Positions 32,365 through 40,773 of a stretch of 48,161 bases of DNA are shown one piece after another. How positions within the stretch are numbered: position 1 is the first letter of the stretch; every line of letters begins with the position of its first letter. Where the stretch lies: the IMG/VR virus record IMGVR_UViG_3300046804_003658, positions 1-48,161 of that record. One strand, given 5' to 3'. Under the pieces are notes generated by a model that saw only the letters and a program-made list of their open reading frames with translations, made no database searches and was not told where the DNA came from. The DNA comes from a virus. Position numbers and translations under genes: made by a program.

Positions 32365-34670
32365 GAGCTAGACATTTTATTATATCAGAAGCCGAACTGT
32401 TTGAAATAAACATGAGTCCCGGCAACCTTAAACAGTTGGCCAGTAAAATAGACGCTCGTGTGGGCATGGAATTTGAAATGATTGTGCCCAATATCGAATC
32501 CGACGAGAACAGCGAAAGCGAACCCGATTATACCAATGATGAGCGTGTACGCGGTTGGAGTTCCATTGAACAATTTTACAACGACGGTGAATACAACTCA
32601 AGATCCTCAGTAGCTAGACTACATGGGGAACTGACTCAAGAATACACAGAAAGTGACTACTGGCAGGAAGCCGAAGACTCGTGGTGGGAAGAAAACGAAG
32701 AATACTATGTAGAACAAGCAGTTGAAAAAGAACTAGGCGAAGAGCTTTGGGAACAGGCTGCGGAACAGTTAGGCAACAAAAAGTTTGCCGACGAGCGTGA
32801 TCGTAAAAATGCCATACAAGAGATATACAGCACTCTGGTCTCGGATCGTAGAGATGAAAGTATAGAGAACCGAGACGAAATCTATGATCTAGCTCGTGAC
32901 GACGCCATGGAGGAGTCTGAGCCAGACCATGACACCGGCTTTGATCGTTTCCTGCGTGACCAATATAGCTACATGACCGACATTGAAAGTAGTTTCGGTC
33001 ATATCGTAACTTGGCCGCATTGGGAGATGAGCGGCGATACCGATATTGATATCAGCACAGTAGCTAACGATTTCTCCCCTTTTGTTAACATGAAGGTAGA
33101 CTACAGCCAAAGTTATCACGGTGCCAAACGCCGACCAGATACCTATGTGGTTGAACCTGACTCCAGTTTAACCGGAGACAATCCCGGCGACACAGGCTTA
33201 GAGTTCGTGAGTCCACCATTGACCCTAGAACAAATGGGCAAGCACTTGGAAGCTGTACGAGAATTCGCTGAGTTTTATCACTGCTATACTAATCGTACCA
33301 CTGGTCTACACATCAATGTCAGCGTACCCAACATGAACTTGGAAAACCTAGACTATGTTAAGTTGGCGCTACTCTTAGGTGACAAGTATGTATTGGAACA
33401 ATTTGGTAGATCTGCCAATACCTACTGTAAAAGTGCCATGGAAGAAATACTGAGCCGAGCTAAAAGCAATCGTGATCAAGTTCCTGGCTTATTAGACATG
33501 ATGAAGAATGGCCTAAACAAAATGGCCAGTAAAATGATACACAGTGGTATCACCGGCAAGTATACCAGTATCAATACCAAAGACAAATACATTGAGTTTC
33601 GTAGCCCAGGTGGCGACTGGCTCAAAGAAGACCTAGACAAGATTGTGGCCACTATGAATCGCTTTGCTGTGGCCTTAGACGCCGCAGTTGATCCAGAAAA
33701 GTACAAAGAAGAATACAGTAAAAAATTATACAAAGTCATAGCACCAGAAGATGCTGATGATACCATCAAGTACTTTGCCAAATATGCGGCAGGAGCCATG
33801 CCCAAGGCAGCACTAAAGAGTTTCCTTAAACAAGCAAAACTAGAACGCGAAGTCAAGCGTAAGCCCGATTCTGGCAAACGCTATTGGTGGCATGTCACAG
33901 TGGCAGGCAGTGGTGCAGGAACGGAAGTAGTTGCCGCTAATCGGGATGAAGCCATTGATGCTGCCATAGCCCATAACTCGGGACTGGCACGATACAATCG
34001 CGGTGCGTTTTCAGCCACAGTAATGAAGCCTTATGAAGAACCCGAGACTCCACCAAACAATGTACCTGTAAGTAGCACTGGATCATACATGGTAGTCAGT
34101 AGTAGCACTGCATTACCACTAGGACAATACGACACTGAAGAACAGGCCATGACAGCAGCACGAGAGTGGGCTAATCAGCGAAATGAGCGTGTTTTAGTAC
34201 GACACGGTCTTGGTACCAGACCAGTAGAGCCCAATGAACAACCGCGTAGACAAGACGGATCAATGACCGCACCCGAAACTGACCCTGATGCTAATTATGC
34301 TATTATAAGATCCAGTGACGACGCTGTTATTATCTACTTTACTAGAAACACTAGGGCGGAAGCAGAACGGTCATTCACTCAGTGGCTGGCGTCACAAGGT
34401 ATAACAGGCGATACCACACACCCATATTATCTTATTGCCATAAGACCCCGGCGTGATCCTGAGAGTCAAGCCAATGACGGAGCCTGGACCGGGCGTTGGA
34501 ACATTGTCACAGATCAAGGACAGGTCTTACATACATTTGGTGGTGTAGGTAATAGCCAAGCCGATGCCAATGCTCATGCTAGAGAGTGGCTAGAAAGAAA
34601 TAGTAGATTGGCTCGATCAGCAGCAGGAGGATCACTCCTTGGACTAACAGTTGTTCCGGACCGTGCATGA
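32361..34670 (+). CDS. amidoligase-like enzyme with repeated C-terminal domains and targeting-like N-terminus
   Basis: 769 residues. Start MRARHFIISEAEL has ISE at 8-10. Residues 30-430 show amidoligase-type blocks: GMEFEM (35-40), GLEFVSPPLTLEQM (279-292), TTGLHINVSVPN (313-324) and KYIEFRSPGGDWL (about 415). This family makes amide bonds using ATP and is often found with peptide or cell-wall chemistry. An acidic helical insert lies at 85-190. The C-terminal third has about four copies of a 60-residue repeat (WWHVTVAGS..., SYMVVSSS..., NYAIIRSSDD..., RWNIVTDQG...), possibly binding domains. Confidence 0.73.
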   Translation: MRARHFIISEAELFEINMSPGNLKQLASKIDARVGMEFEMIVPNIESDENSESEPDYTNDERVRGWSSIEQFYNDGEYNSRSSVARLHGELTQEYTESDYWQEAEDSWWEENEEYYVEQAVEKELGEELWEQAAEQLGNKKFADERDRKNAIQEIYSTLVSDRRDESIENRDEIYDLARDDAMEESEPDHDTGFDRFLRDQYSYMTDIESSFGHIVTWPHWEMSGDTDIDISTVANDFSPFVNMKVDYSQSYHGAKRRPDTYVVEPDSSLTGDNPGDTGLEFVSPPLTLEQMGKHLEAVREFAEFYHCYTNRTTGLHINVSVPNMNLENLDYVKLALLLGDKYVLEQFGRSANTYCKSAMEEILSRAKSNRDQVPGLLDMMKNGLNKMASKMIHSGITGKYTSINTKDKYIEFRSPGGDWLKEDLDKIVATMNRFAVALDAAVDPEKYKEEYSKKLYKVIAPEDADDTIKYFAKYAAGAMPKAALKSFLKQAKLEREVKRKPDSGKRYWWHVTVAGSGAGTEVVAANRDEAIDAAIAHNSGLARYNRGAFSATVMKPYEEPETPPNNVPVSSTGSYMVVSSSTALPLGQYDTEEQAMTAAREWANQRNERVLVRHGLGTRPVEPNEQPRRQDGSMTAPETDPDANYAIIRSSDDAVIIYFTRNTRAEAERSFTQWLASQGITGDTTHPYYLIAIRPRRDPESQANDGAWTGRWNIVTDQGQVLHTFGGVGNSQADANAHAREWLERNSRLARSAAGGSLLGLTVVPDRA

Positions 34671-35125
34671 GAATTCACGAATTAGTCAATACCAAATCCT
34701 TGAATCCTGAATTTAAAGATCAGCGACAAGTTGGCGATATATTACTTAAGGCCCAAGGTGGTAGCACAGGAAGACTACATGTTCGTGCGTTTGATGTATC
34801 TGACCCCGGCAATCCTGTAGAAGCAGGTTTCGCTGATTTTGCTATTAGAACTAACGCACAAGGCGAAGATTATCTTAGAGCATATTATACTTTTGTCAAC
34901 AAGTCTTATCGCGGCAAAGGTATAGCGAAACAAATATATCTGTTTGTCAACGACATAGGCAATGACATCATGCCCAGTGAATTACAAACCGATCTAGGTA
35001 AAAAAATGTGGCGAGGTCTCAGTAAATCTATTAGACAGCCCAATGGTCAACCGGCACCTAAACCCGAGCCCGAGCCTACTAGATTAGATAAATTCAAGAA
35101 ATTTTTCTCAGGATTTGGCAAATGA
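34667..35125 (+). CDS. GNAT-like domain protein
   Basis: 152 residues. N-terminus MRIHELVNTKSL resembles its neighbours' but lacks the cut-site Glu. The middle has an acyl-CoA-binding-like motif FVNKSYRGKGIAKQIYLFV (RGKGIA). A proline-rich linker and basic helical tail follow. Overlaps both neighbours by 4 nt. The acetyltransferase assignment is moderate. Confidence 0.68.
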   Translation: MRIHELVNTKSLNPEFKDQRQVGDILLKAQGGSTGRLHVRAFDVSDPGNPVEAGFADFAIRTNAQGEDYLRAYYTFVNKSYRGKGIAKQIYLFVNDIGNDIMPSELQTDLGKKMWRGLSKSIRQPNGQPAPKPEPEPTRLDKFKKFFSGFGK

Positions 35126-36912
35126 GAGTACATCATTTATTCGAAGGTGGCTGGACTACCACAGTTACGCAAAACACCGTGATTACTCCTGCTGTGGTAC
35201 GCAGTAGTTTGGCTGTGATGAATCAGTTTGTGCGTGAGTTTAATCGTTATTTAAAAACTAAAAACTTACCTGAAGTGCGAATGGGACGACCAACCGGTAG
35301 CAGTGCTTATCACGCTGTAGATGATCCAGACAAAATCTACGGAGACATCGATCTACAAATGATTGCTCCACAACTGGAGCCAGGTAGTCAAAGTGCCTAT
35401 GGTGGTTTTTGGAATAAACTAGCACATAGTTTTATCATGGAAACTATGCCCGATTATGTAGATGCCGCCGAAAGCAAGATTGGTCATCCCATATTACGCA
35501 TCGGTGCGGATCAATTTGTACAAATAGATTTCATGTGGCACACACCAGAACTCAGTGACTGGGGTGCGGCCCGTGTTACTCCTGAGCGTGGAGTAAAGGG
35601 CCTGTTGTTTGGCAAGATGTTCAGTGTGTTTGGCGAAATGCTAGGCATGAGTATACAACATGCTGGTGTACAATATAAAACCATCAACGGTCTACGAGTA
35701 CCATTTAGCAAACAAAAAGGTGTTGAAATCAACACCATTAGTAGCAATCCTAAAACTTATATTGTAGACATACTACGCTGGATCGCTGCTAGACAAGGTG
35801 TCAAGCGTGTAAAAATTAACCCTATGTTGGCACAAAACTCAGGCACCGACATCAACGATGTACGCATACAGCGATTGGTGCGTAGTGTGAAAGGCTTTGC
35901 TGCCAGTGCTGAAGCCAATGGCTTATTCGGTCAAGGCGACCTAGCCAATTATAGTAGCGCAGATGATTTTATTACTCGGTTCGTACAGCAGTATCGCGCC
36001 GAGTCAGAAGCAGAAATGGTCAGTGCCAAACGCGACAAGGCTTCAACACCTGCTGCCATTGCTAGAGCCGAAGCCGATCGTGAAAAGATTCGCACCGGCC
36101 TGGACACAGTAATGGGTTACTTTCGCGAGGGTATCGAATTAGAAGAAGACTGGCCCAAATGGTTTGCCACTGGCTTAGGCGCTGCTGCTGTGGCCACTGG
36201 TATGGCTCATCGCCAAGGCCCTGCTTATGACAAACCACAGCCTTATGTGGCCCCCGTAGCACAGGTAGCCGCAGCGCAGCGTCCACAAACTGCTCCTGCA
36301 CCGGTACCTCAGGCCAAAGTGGCTCCTGCTGTGAAATCAGCGGAACCAGCTAAGACTGCGGCAAAACAATTACCGCCCGTAGAAAAGCCACAGATAAAAA
36401 ATAAACCAATTACATTAGAAAATCCCAAAGCCAATGTACTAGCACAGCGAGCACAAAAGTCTGGTATTAAGGGCATCGAACTAGCACAATTCCTAGCACA
36501 GATGGAACACGAGTCTTGGGATTTTCGTAAGATGAAAGAAGTTCCCCAGGGCAAGGATTATTTCAAACGCTATGACCCCAAACATGCTCCTCGTACAGCA
36601 CAAAAGCTAGGCAATGTCAAGGCCGGTGACGGCGAGCGTTTTCGAGGGCGCGGTTTCATACAGTTGACTGGCCGTGATAACTATCGTGCTGCCAGCCAAG
36701 CACTGGGCGTTGATTTAATAAAGAATCCTGATCTTGCTGCTCGTCCAGACATTGCTGCTGAAATTGCCATATGGTATTGGTTTGAGCGTGTGCGCCCGGG
36801 TGTAATGGATTTTGCCAATACTGTGGCAGTGACCAAGCGTATAAATCCTGCACTAGCTGGTATAGAAGATAGACACGAGAATTTCAAATATTACCTTAAA
36901 TACATGCGATGA
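35122..36912 (+). CDS. nucleotidyltransferase-GH19 muramidase fusion with targeting-like N-terminus
   Basis: 596 residues. Start MRVHHLFEGG has LFE at 6-8. Residues 45-240 are a nucleotidyltransferase fold: PTGSSAY (GS at 59-60), GDIDLQM (D75, D77) and QIDFMW (third Asp, about 136). A small TM-like segment WFATGLGAAAVATGMAH (about 350) and an Ala/Pro linker lead to a C-terminal GH19 domain (440-596) with MEHESWDF and FRGRGFIQLTGRDNY. This is a second muramidase, distinct from the endolysin; a virion-borne one would fit local cell-wall opening. Confidence 0.82.
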   Translation: MRVHHLFEGGWTTTVTQNTVITPAVVRSSLAVMNQFVREFNRYLKTKNLPEVRMGRPTGSSAYHAVDDPDKIYGDIDLQMIAPQLEPGSQSAYGGFWNKLAHSFIMETMPDYVDAAESKIGHPILRIGADQFVQIDFMWHTPELSDWGAARVTPERGVKGLLFGKMFSVFGEMLGMSIQHAGVQYKTINGLRVPFSKQKGVEINTISSNPKTYIVDILRWIAARQGVKRVKINPMLAQNSGTDINDVRIQRLVRSVKGFAASAEANGLFGQGDLANYSSADDFITRFVQQYRAESEAEMVSAKRDKASTPAAIARAEADREKIRTGLDTVMGYFREGIELEEDWPKWFATGLGAAAVATGMAHRQGPAYDKPQPYVAPVAQVAAAQRPQTAPAPVPQAKVAPAVKSAEPAKTAAKQLPPVEKPQIKNKPITLENPKANVLAQRAQKSGIKGIELAQFLAQMEHESWDFRKMKEVPQGKDYFKRYDPKHAPRTAQKLGNVKAGDGERFRGRGFIQLTGRDNYRAASQALGVDLIKNPDLAARPDIAAEIAIWYWFERVRPGVMDFANTVAVTKRINPALAGIEDRHENFKYYLKYMR

Positions 36913-38261
36913 GAGCTACCGAATTCCTAATTGAACGTATTAGCAGTAGAGTATTTCATTATACTCGTGTTACCACTGCTCTCAAAATACTACAGACTGG
37001 TAAGTTTGAACTCAGTCATACACTGGGCACAAGTTGGGAAGCACAGTTCGCACCACAAGGTTATCCTTACTTTCTCAGCACTACAAGAACACGCCATGGT
37101 GGGTATCATGGATGGCTCGGGCAGGATGCTGTGTTATTAGAACTCGATGGTGATTTTTATAATCAACGCTACCCCGGTAAAGCCGTAGACTATTGGAACA
37201 ATCGCGATCCTGCCAAAGACCATCATAAAGCACACGAAGCCGAAGATCGTATATTCAGCAAAGAGGCTGCTATACCTGCTGCTATTCGTGCTATAGATCT
37301 TTACATAGCACCAGACGCTGATGATGCTGCTCGTGCTCGCACAAGACAGGTTATTATTTTAGCCAAAAAGTCCGGTATACCCGTTAACTTGTTTAATGAC
37401 CAAGAAGCATGGCGTCAGCGTGATACTAGAAAGACAGCAGATGTCGGTCAGCTTACGGGCCAGGATCCTGCTCGTGGTTATGTGTCAAGTCGTAGAGGCG
37501 GATACTTAAAACCCTGGATGGAACTCATGCAGGCCAAGACCAAGGCACAGTTAAGTAAGGACGCTGATCGTCGGCGTTATGATCTACAATACACTTACGA
37601 TCGGCAAGGCTTGGCTAAGAGTCTAGCAGTAGACCTAAGCAATGCTCGTAAGCCAGGGCCGGATCCAGATCGCAACAATGCCATAAGAATCATCAAGTTC
37701 ATGCAACAAAACCAGCTGGCCACTGTCAACGACTTTGTTGATTATCTAGCTGACAAATGGAAGAACATCAAAGAAGATATCACAGAAGATAGCAGGCCAG
37801 TCTACCATCTCCCTGAAGTTGTGCTGATTTTAGATCCACATTTTTTCGAACGTATAGGCACAAGAGAACTTAATCGACGAGTGGTAGAACAACTCTTAGA
37901 TCGACTTAAAAGTATTACTCGAGAATTACATCAATTTGAGCCAGGACAAAAGATTTGGGTCAATAGTCCCAGTCTACGAGCTAAGTTAGGTATGCGTAGG
38001 CAAATGGATCGCAATGGTAAAATGACTTATCTGCTTAAGACTATTGTAAAAGATCCAAAATGGGATAATCCAGATCCCACGATTACTGTGGAAAACTTTG
38101 CCGACGGACGGAAGCCTGGTCGTAAAGGTTTAAGTAAAAGAGTCGGAATACCAAAAAAAGCTACCCTGGCACAATTAGAAAAGATTGCTGGATCTAGCAC
38201 TGGTGAACGTCGACGAATGGCTCAATGGCAATTAAATATGCGACGTGGAAAAAGCAAATAA
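36909..38261 (+). CDS. ADP-ribosyltransferase-like protein with targeting-like N-terminus and basic tail
   Basis: 450 residues. Start MRATEFLIERIS has LIE at 7-9. Residues 13-90 have an ART/DarT-like pattern: VFHYTRVTTALKILQTG, then PYFLSTTRTR (STT block) and VLLELDGD. The catalytic Glu is not certain. Residues 230-400 are charged. The C-terminal 45 residues (KGLSKRVGIPKKATLAQL and GERRRMAQWQLNM) form a basic motif shared with many marine phage proteins, probably nucleic-acid binding. T4 Alt, an injected ART, is the obvious functional parallel. Confidence 0.65.
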   Translation: MRATEFLIERISSRVFHYTRVTTALKILQTGKFELSHTLGTSWEAQFAPQGYPYFLSTTRTRHGGYHGWLGQDAVLLELDGDFYNQRYPGKAVDYWNNRDPAKDHHKAHEAEDRIFSKEAAIPAAIRAIDLYIAPDADDAARARTRQVIILAKKSGIPVNLFNDQEAWRQRDTRKTADVGQLTGQDPARGYVSSRRGGYLKPWMELMQAKTKAQLSKDADRRRYDLQYTYDRQGLAKSLAVDLSNARKPGPDPDRNNAIRIIKFMQQNQLATVNDFVDYLADKWKNIKEDITEDSRPVYHLPEVVLILDPHFFERIGTRELNRRVVEQLLDRLKSITRELHQFEPGQKIWVNSPSLRAKLGMRRQMDRNGKMTYLLKTIVKDPKWDNPDPTITVENFADGRKPGRKGLSKRVGIPKKATLAQLEKIAGSSTGERRRMAQWQLNMRRGKSK

Positions 38262-38262
38262 C

Positions 38263-38958
38263 ATGCCTGAAAATTTTGTACAAGGTAATGTTGCTTATAA
38301 CCAGACTCTGGCTCCTGAGGCCTGGATTGATTCTGGTCTGCGTCGCGAAGTGCGTTATAAGTTATTAAAAGCAGCACAGATGTTCATAGACACACTGGAT
38401 ATCAACAACTTCAAGCTCTATGACATTGTGCTAACCGGCAGCATGGCCAACTATAACTACACTCGATACAGCGATTTCGATGTGCATGTGGTTACCAAAT
38501 ACAGCGAATTAGACTGTGACGATTTAGCTGAAGCATTTTATTCGGCCAAAAAAAAGATTTGGAACGATGATCATGATATCATAGTGCGTGGACATGAGGT
38601 AGAGCTATATGTGGAAGATCTAGATCAACCCCCGGTTGCGGCTGGTATCTACAGTCTATTAGATAATGTTTGGATAAAGCAACCTAGTTATGATCTGCCG
38701 ACTATAGCAGACTTAGACGTCAATGCCAAGGTACTTGATCTTATTAAACAAATACAAGCAACCATTGAAGGAGCCAATGAAGCCAATGACATACGTAGAT
38801 TGCTGTATAAACTCCGTAATATGCGCCAAAGTGGCCTAGAGCGTCACGGAGAATACGGTGTAGAAAACCTGAGCTACAAGATACTGCGTAATCTAGGGTA
38901 TTTAGACAAACTCAGTAAGGCCATAAAAGACCAACAAGATTTAGCACTGAGTTTATGA
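38263..38958 (+). CDS. nucleotidyltransferase domain protein
   Basis: 231 residues from ATG 38263, one base after the previous stop; an upstream ATG at 38245 overlaps it. A minimal nucleotidyltransferase: LTGSMANYNYTRYSDFDVH, GS at 59-60 and DxD at 71-73, followed by VELYVEDL (third Asp/Glu). The helical C-terminus (150-230) may bind substrate. It has no MRxxxF-type start, so it may stay cytoplasmic, unlike its neighbours. Target unknown. Confidence 0.8.
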   Translation: MPENFVQGNVAYNQTLAPEAWIDSGLRREVRYKLLKAAQMFIDTLDINNFKLYDIVLTGSMANYNYTRYSDFDVHVVTKYSELDCDDLAEAFYSAKKKIWNDDHDIIVRGHEVELYVEDLDQPPVAAGIYSLLDNVWIKQPSYDLPTIADLDVNAKVLDLIKQIQATIEGANEANDIRRLLYKLRNMRQSGLERHGEYGVENLSYKILRNLGYLDKLSKAIKDQQDLALSL

Positions 38959-39089
38959 TACCTTGGTATCTGCACTTATATCACCTGGCATGGTTAGTAT
39001 TTTTCTTGGCTTTGGGCCATTACGTTTCCTGGGCATTAACCGGTATAATGTTTTCTGCAATGGCAGTAACTTTTTTCATGTACCGCTAA
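38955..39089 (+). CDS. 44-residue membrane protein
   Basis: ATG 38955 overlaps the previous stop (ATGA). Almost wholly hydrophobic: two helices (about 9-24 and 27-42) with a Gly/His turn. Possibly a small holin- or antiholin-like peptide, but no evidence beyond hydrophobicity. Confidence 0.6.
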   Translation: MIPWYLHLYHLAWLVFFLALGHYVSWALTGIMFSAMAVTFFMYR

Positions 39090-39096
39090 TAAATAT
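39089..39096 (+). promoter_or_regulatory. late-promoter-like ATAAATAT
   Basis: AATAAATAT, overlapping the stop of the 44-residue gene, lies 21 nt before ATG 39118 and is followed by AAGGAA. Same class as at 29652 and 30408. Confidence 0.5.
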
Positions 39097-39117
39097 GTGT
39101 AAGTAAGGAATTCTACA

Positions 39118-40182
39118 ATGAAATCTGCAGATTTTGCCCAAGAAGCAGCTACACCTGCACAACAAGCGGCTATAGCTATTAGTATGAAGCGAGCTGGTAA
39201 GAAACCCAAAAACGAAGACGAAATCGAAGAGCGTTTTCAATTACCAAAACGTCTTGGTACCAGAAGAGATCGTTTTAAAAGTTTGCGTAAAGAAGCTGCC
39301 AAAGACACCGGACCGAAATTCACCGGATATTTTAAAGGCCAAGACAAGCCTCCAGTGGGCAAGAGATTGGTGGGCGAAACAGACATTGAACCCGGCGACT
39401 ATGTACGCACTCACAAAATGGGCTATCGCGGCATGGTAGAAGGTGTTGAGTTATACAGACCATTTGGCGAGCTAGCTGTGTATTTTCGTACCGAGGATGA
39501 TCAACTTCTGCGTACTCCTCTCAGTAATGTATTTCGTATACCAGTTTCAGAAGCAGTTGCAGGAGATGCTAATTTTGATCCTGCGGGAGAATACAAAAAT
39601 TATCCCTTATACGTTACCCTAAAACCTTGGCGTGGTAAATTCATTGCAGTAACAGAAATTGGTAGACAAGAATACAAGGAAGCTGGTGCCACACGTGAAC
39701 TAGCACTACAGGCCATACGTGACCGCATTGACTTTCTGCTCAACGCTCAACGCAAAGTAGAAGCCAGTGCCAGTATTGATTTCAATAAACGTTTTGTAAC
39801 AGATATATTAGCTAGTCCCAGAGAAAAGTTTTTCGCTAAGATTGCCAATATTGGTGGTCAACCCAAGTTGGTCATTGCCGGCGACGAAATGCTGACCTTT
39901 GGGCGTGAACTAGCCGAGCTGGGATTCAAGCCCAGTGCACTGCGTATTGATCCAGAAAATCCCGATGCTACCCCATTACCTGGCATCGGGTATACCAAGA
40001 ATCAAATCAGCGGGTTAGGATTGATTGCCAATGGCAGATACGTAATTGGCAACATGCAGGTAGACAGCGACGGTAATCGAATTTTTGATCTCAAATACGA
40101 CAGCACAGTACATACCAAAAGCGATAAACTAAGATTAAATCAGCCTGCTTTGACAGTGGGTACCCGACGCAGCGAGGCATAA
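39118..40182 (+). CDS. structural/internal-type protein with FAQE N-terminus
   Basis: 354 residues. Start MKSADFAQEAATPAQQAA: FAQE at 6-9 is a looser version of the targeting signal, and the following AATPAQQAAIAISMKRAGKK pattern recurs in marine phage proteins. It then has a basic region and beta-rich domains (IEPGDYVRTHKMGYRGMVEG, SH3-like; KNYPLYVTLKPWRGKFIAV). No catalytic motif. May be an internal head protein. Confidence 0.75.
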   Translation: MKSADFAQEAATPAQQAAIAISMKRAGKKPKNEDEIEERFQLPKRLGTRRDRFKSLRKEAAKDTGPKFTGYFKGQDKPPVGKRLVGETDIEPGDYVRTHKMGYRGMVEGVELYRPFGELAVYFRTEDDQLLRTPLSNVFRIPVSEAVAGDANFDPAGEYKNYPLYVTLKPWRGKFIAVTEIGRQEYKEAGATRELALQAIRDRIDFLLNAQRKVEASASIDFNKRFVTDILASPREKFFAKIANIGGQPKLVIAGDEMLTFGRELAELGFKPSALRIDPENPDATPLPGIGYTKNQISGLGLIANGRYVIGNMQVDSDGNRIFDLKYDSTVHTKSDKLRLNQPALTVGTRRSEA

Positions 40183-40183
40183 C

Positions 40184-40351
40184 ATGGAAAACTACATAGA
40201 CGACAATGAAGCATACTATCGTTTGACACATCGTTGTGGATGTGGATGTTTTCATCATTGCAAAGGCGAATGTCTCACAGATGGCTGCGATTGTAAAGAA
40301 TGTACATGCAACGACTGCATAGACAAGCACATAATCAAAAGCAATAACTAA
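40184..40351 (+). CDS. 55-residue cysteine-rich protein
   Basis: Ten Cys in 28 residues (CGCGCFHHC...CDCKECTCNDC), with two extra His: metallothionein-like density or two zinc clusters. The stop overlaps the next ATG by one base (TAATG), which supports it being real. Confidence 0.7.
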   Translation: MENYIDDNEAYYRLTHRCGCGCFHHCKGECLTDGCDCKECTCNDCIDKHIIKSNN

Positions 40352-40770
40352 TGCGTAATCTAATTCGTATTGTGGAAGCTGCAAGTAAGGGTTGTCCACG
40401 AGCCACACACGACATTGATCTCAATCTTAAAAATCGGCAACGTGCCATTGACGAATACCACTATGGTCCAGCCAATCCTGACGAGCCAGGCGATTACTGG
40501 AAAGCAGCGGCCGAACGTTGGGATATCACAGAAAAAATAGCCAAGACCATGCGGTGCGGTAACTGTGCTGCCTTTGATGTATCCGACAAGATGTGGGCTT
40601 GTATTGAATCGGGTATCAAGGGCGACGAGAAGCATGCTGATGCTATGGCTACTATACACAAGGCAGACTTGGGATACTGTAATTTCTTACATTTCAAATG
40701 TGCCGGAAGCCGTTCATGTACTGCCTTTGTAACAGGCGGCGCCATAGACAATCGCGACCGAACAAAATAA
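40351..40770 (+). CDS. Cys-rich conserved phage protein with IVE N-terminus
   Basis: 139 residues. Start MRNLIRIVEAASK matches the cassette's signature (IVE at 7-9). Then a block ATHDIDLNLKNRQRAIDEYH and a metal-binding C-terminal half with CGNCAAF and four further Cys. Recurs in cyanophage-like myoviruses. Function unknown. Confidence 0.77.
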   Translation: MRNLIRIVEAASKGCPRATHDIDLNLKNRQRAIDEYHYGPANPDEPGDYWKAAAERWDITEKIAKTMRCGNCAAFDVSDKMWACIESGIKGDEKHADAMATIHKADLGYCNFLHFKCAGSRSCTAFVTGGAIDNRDRTK

Positions 40771-40773
40771 ACC

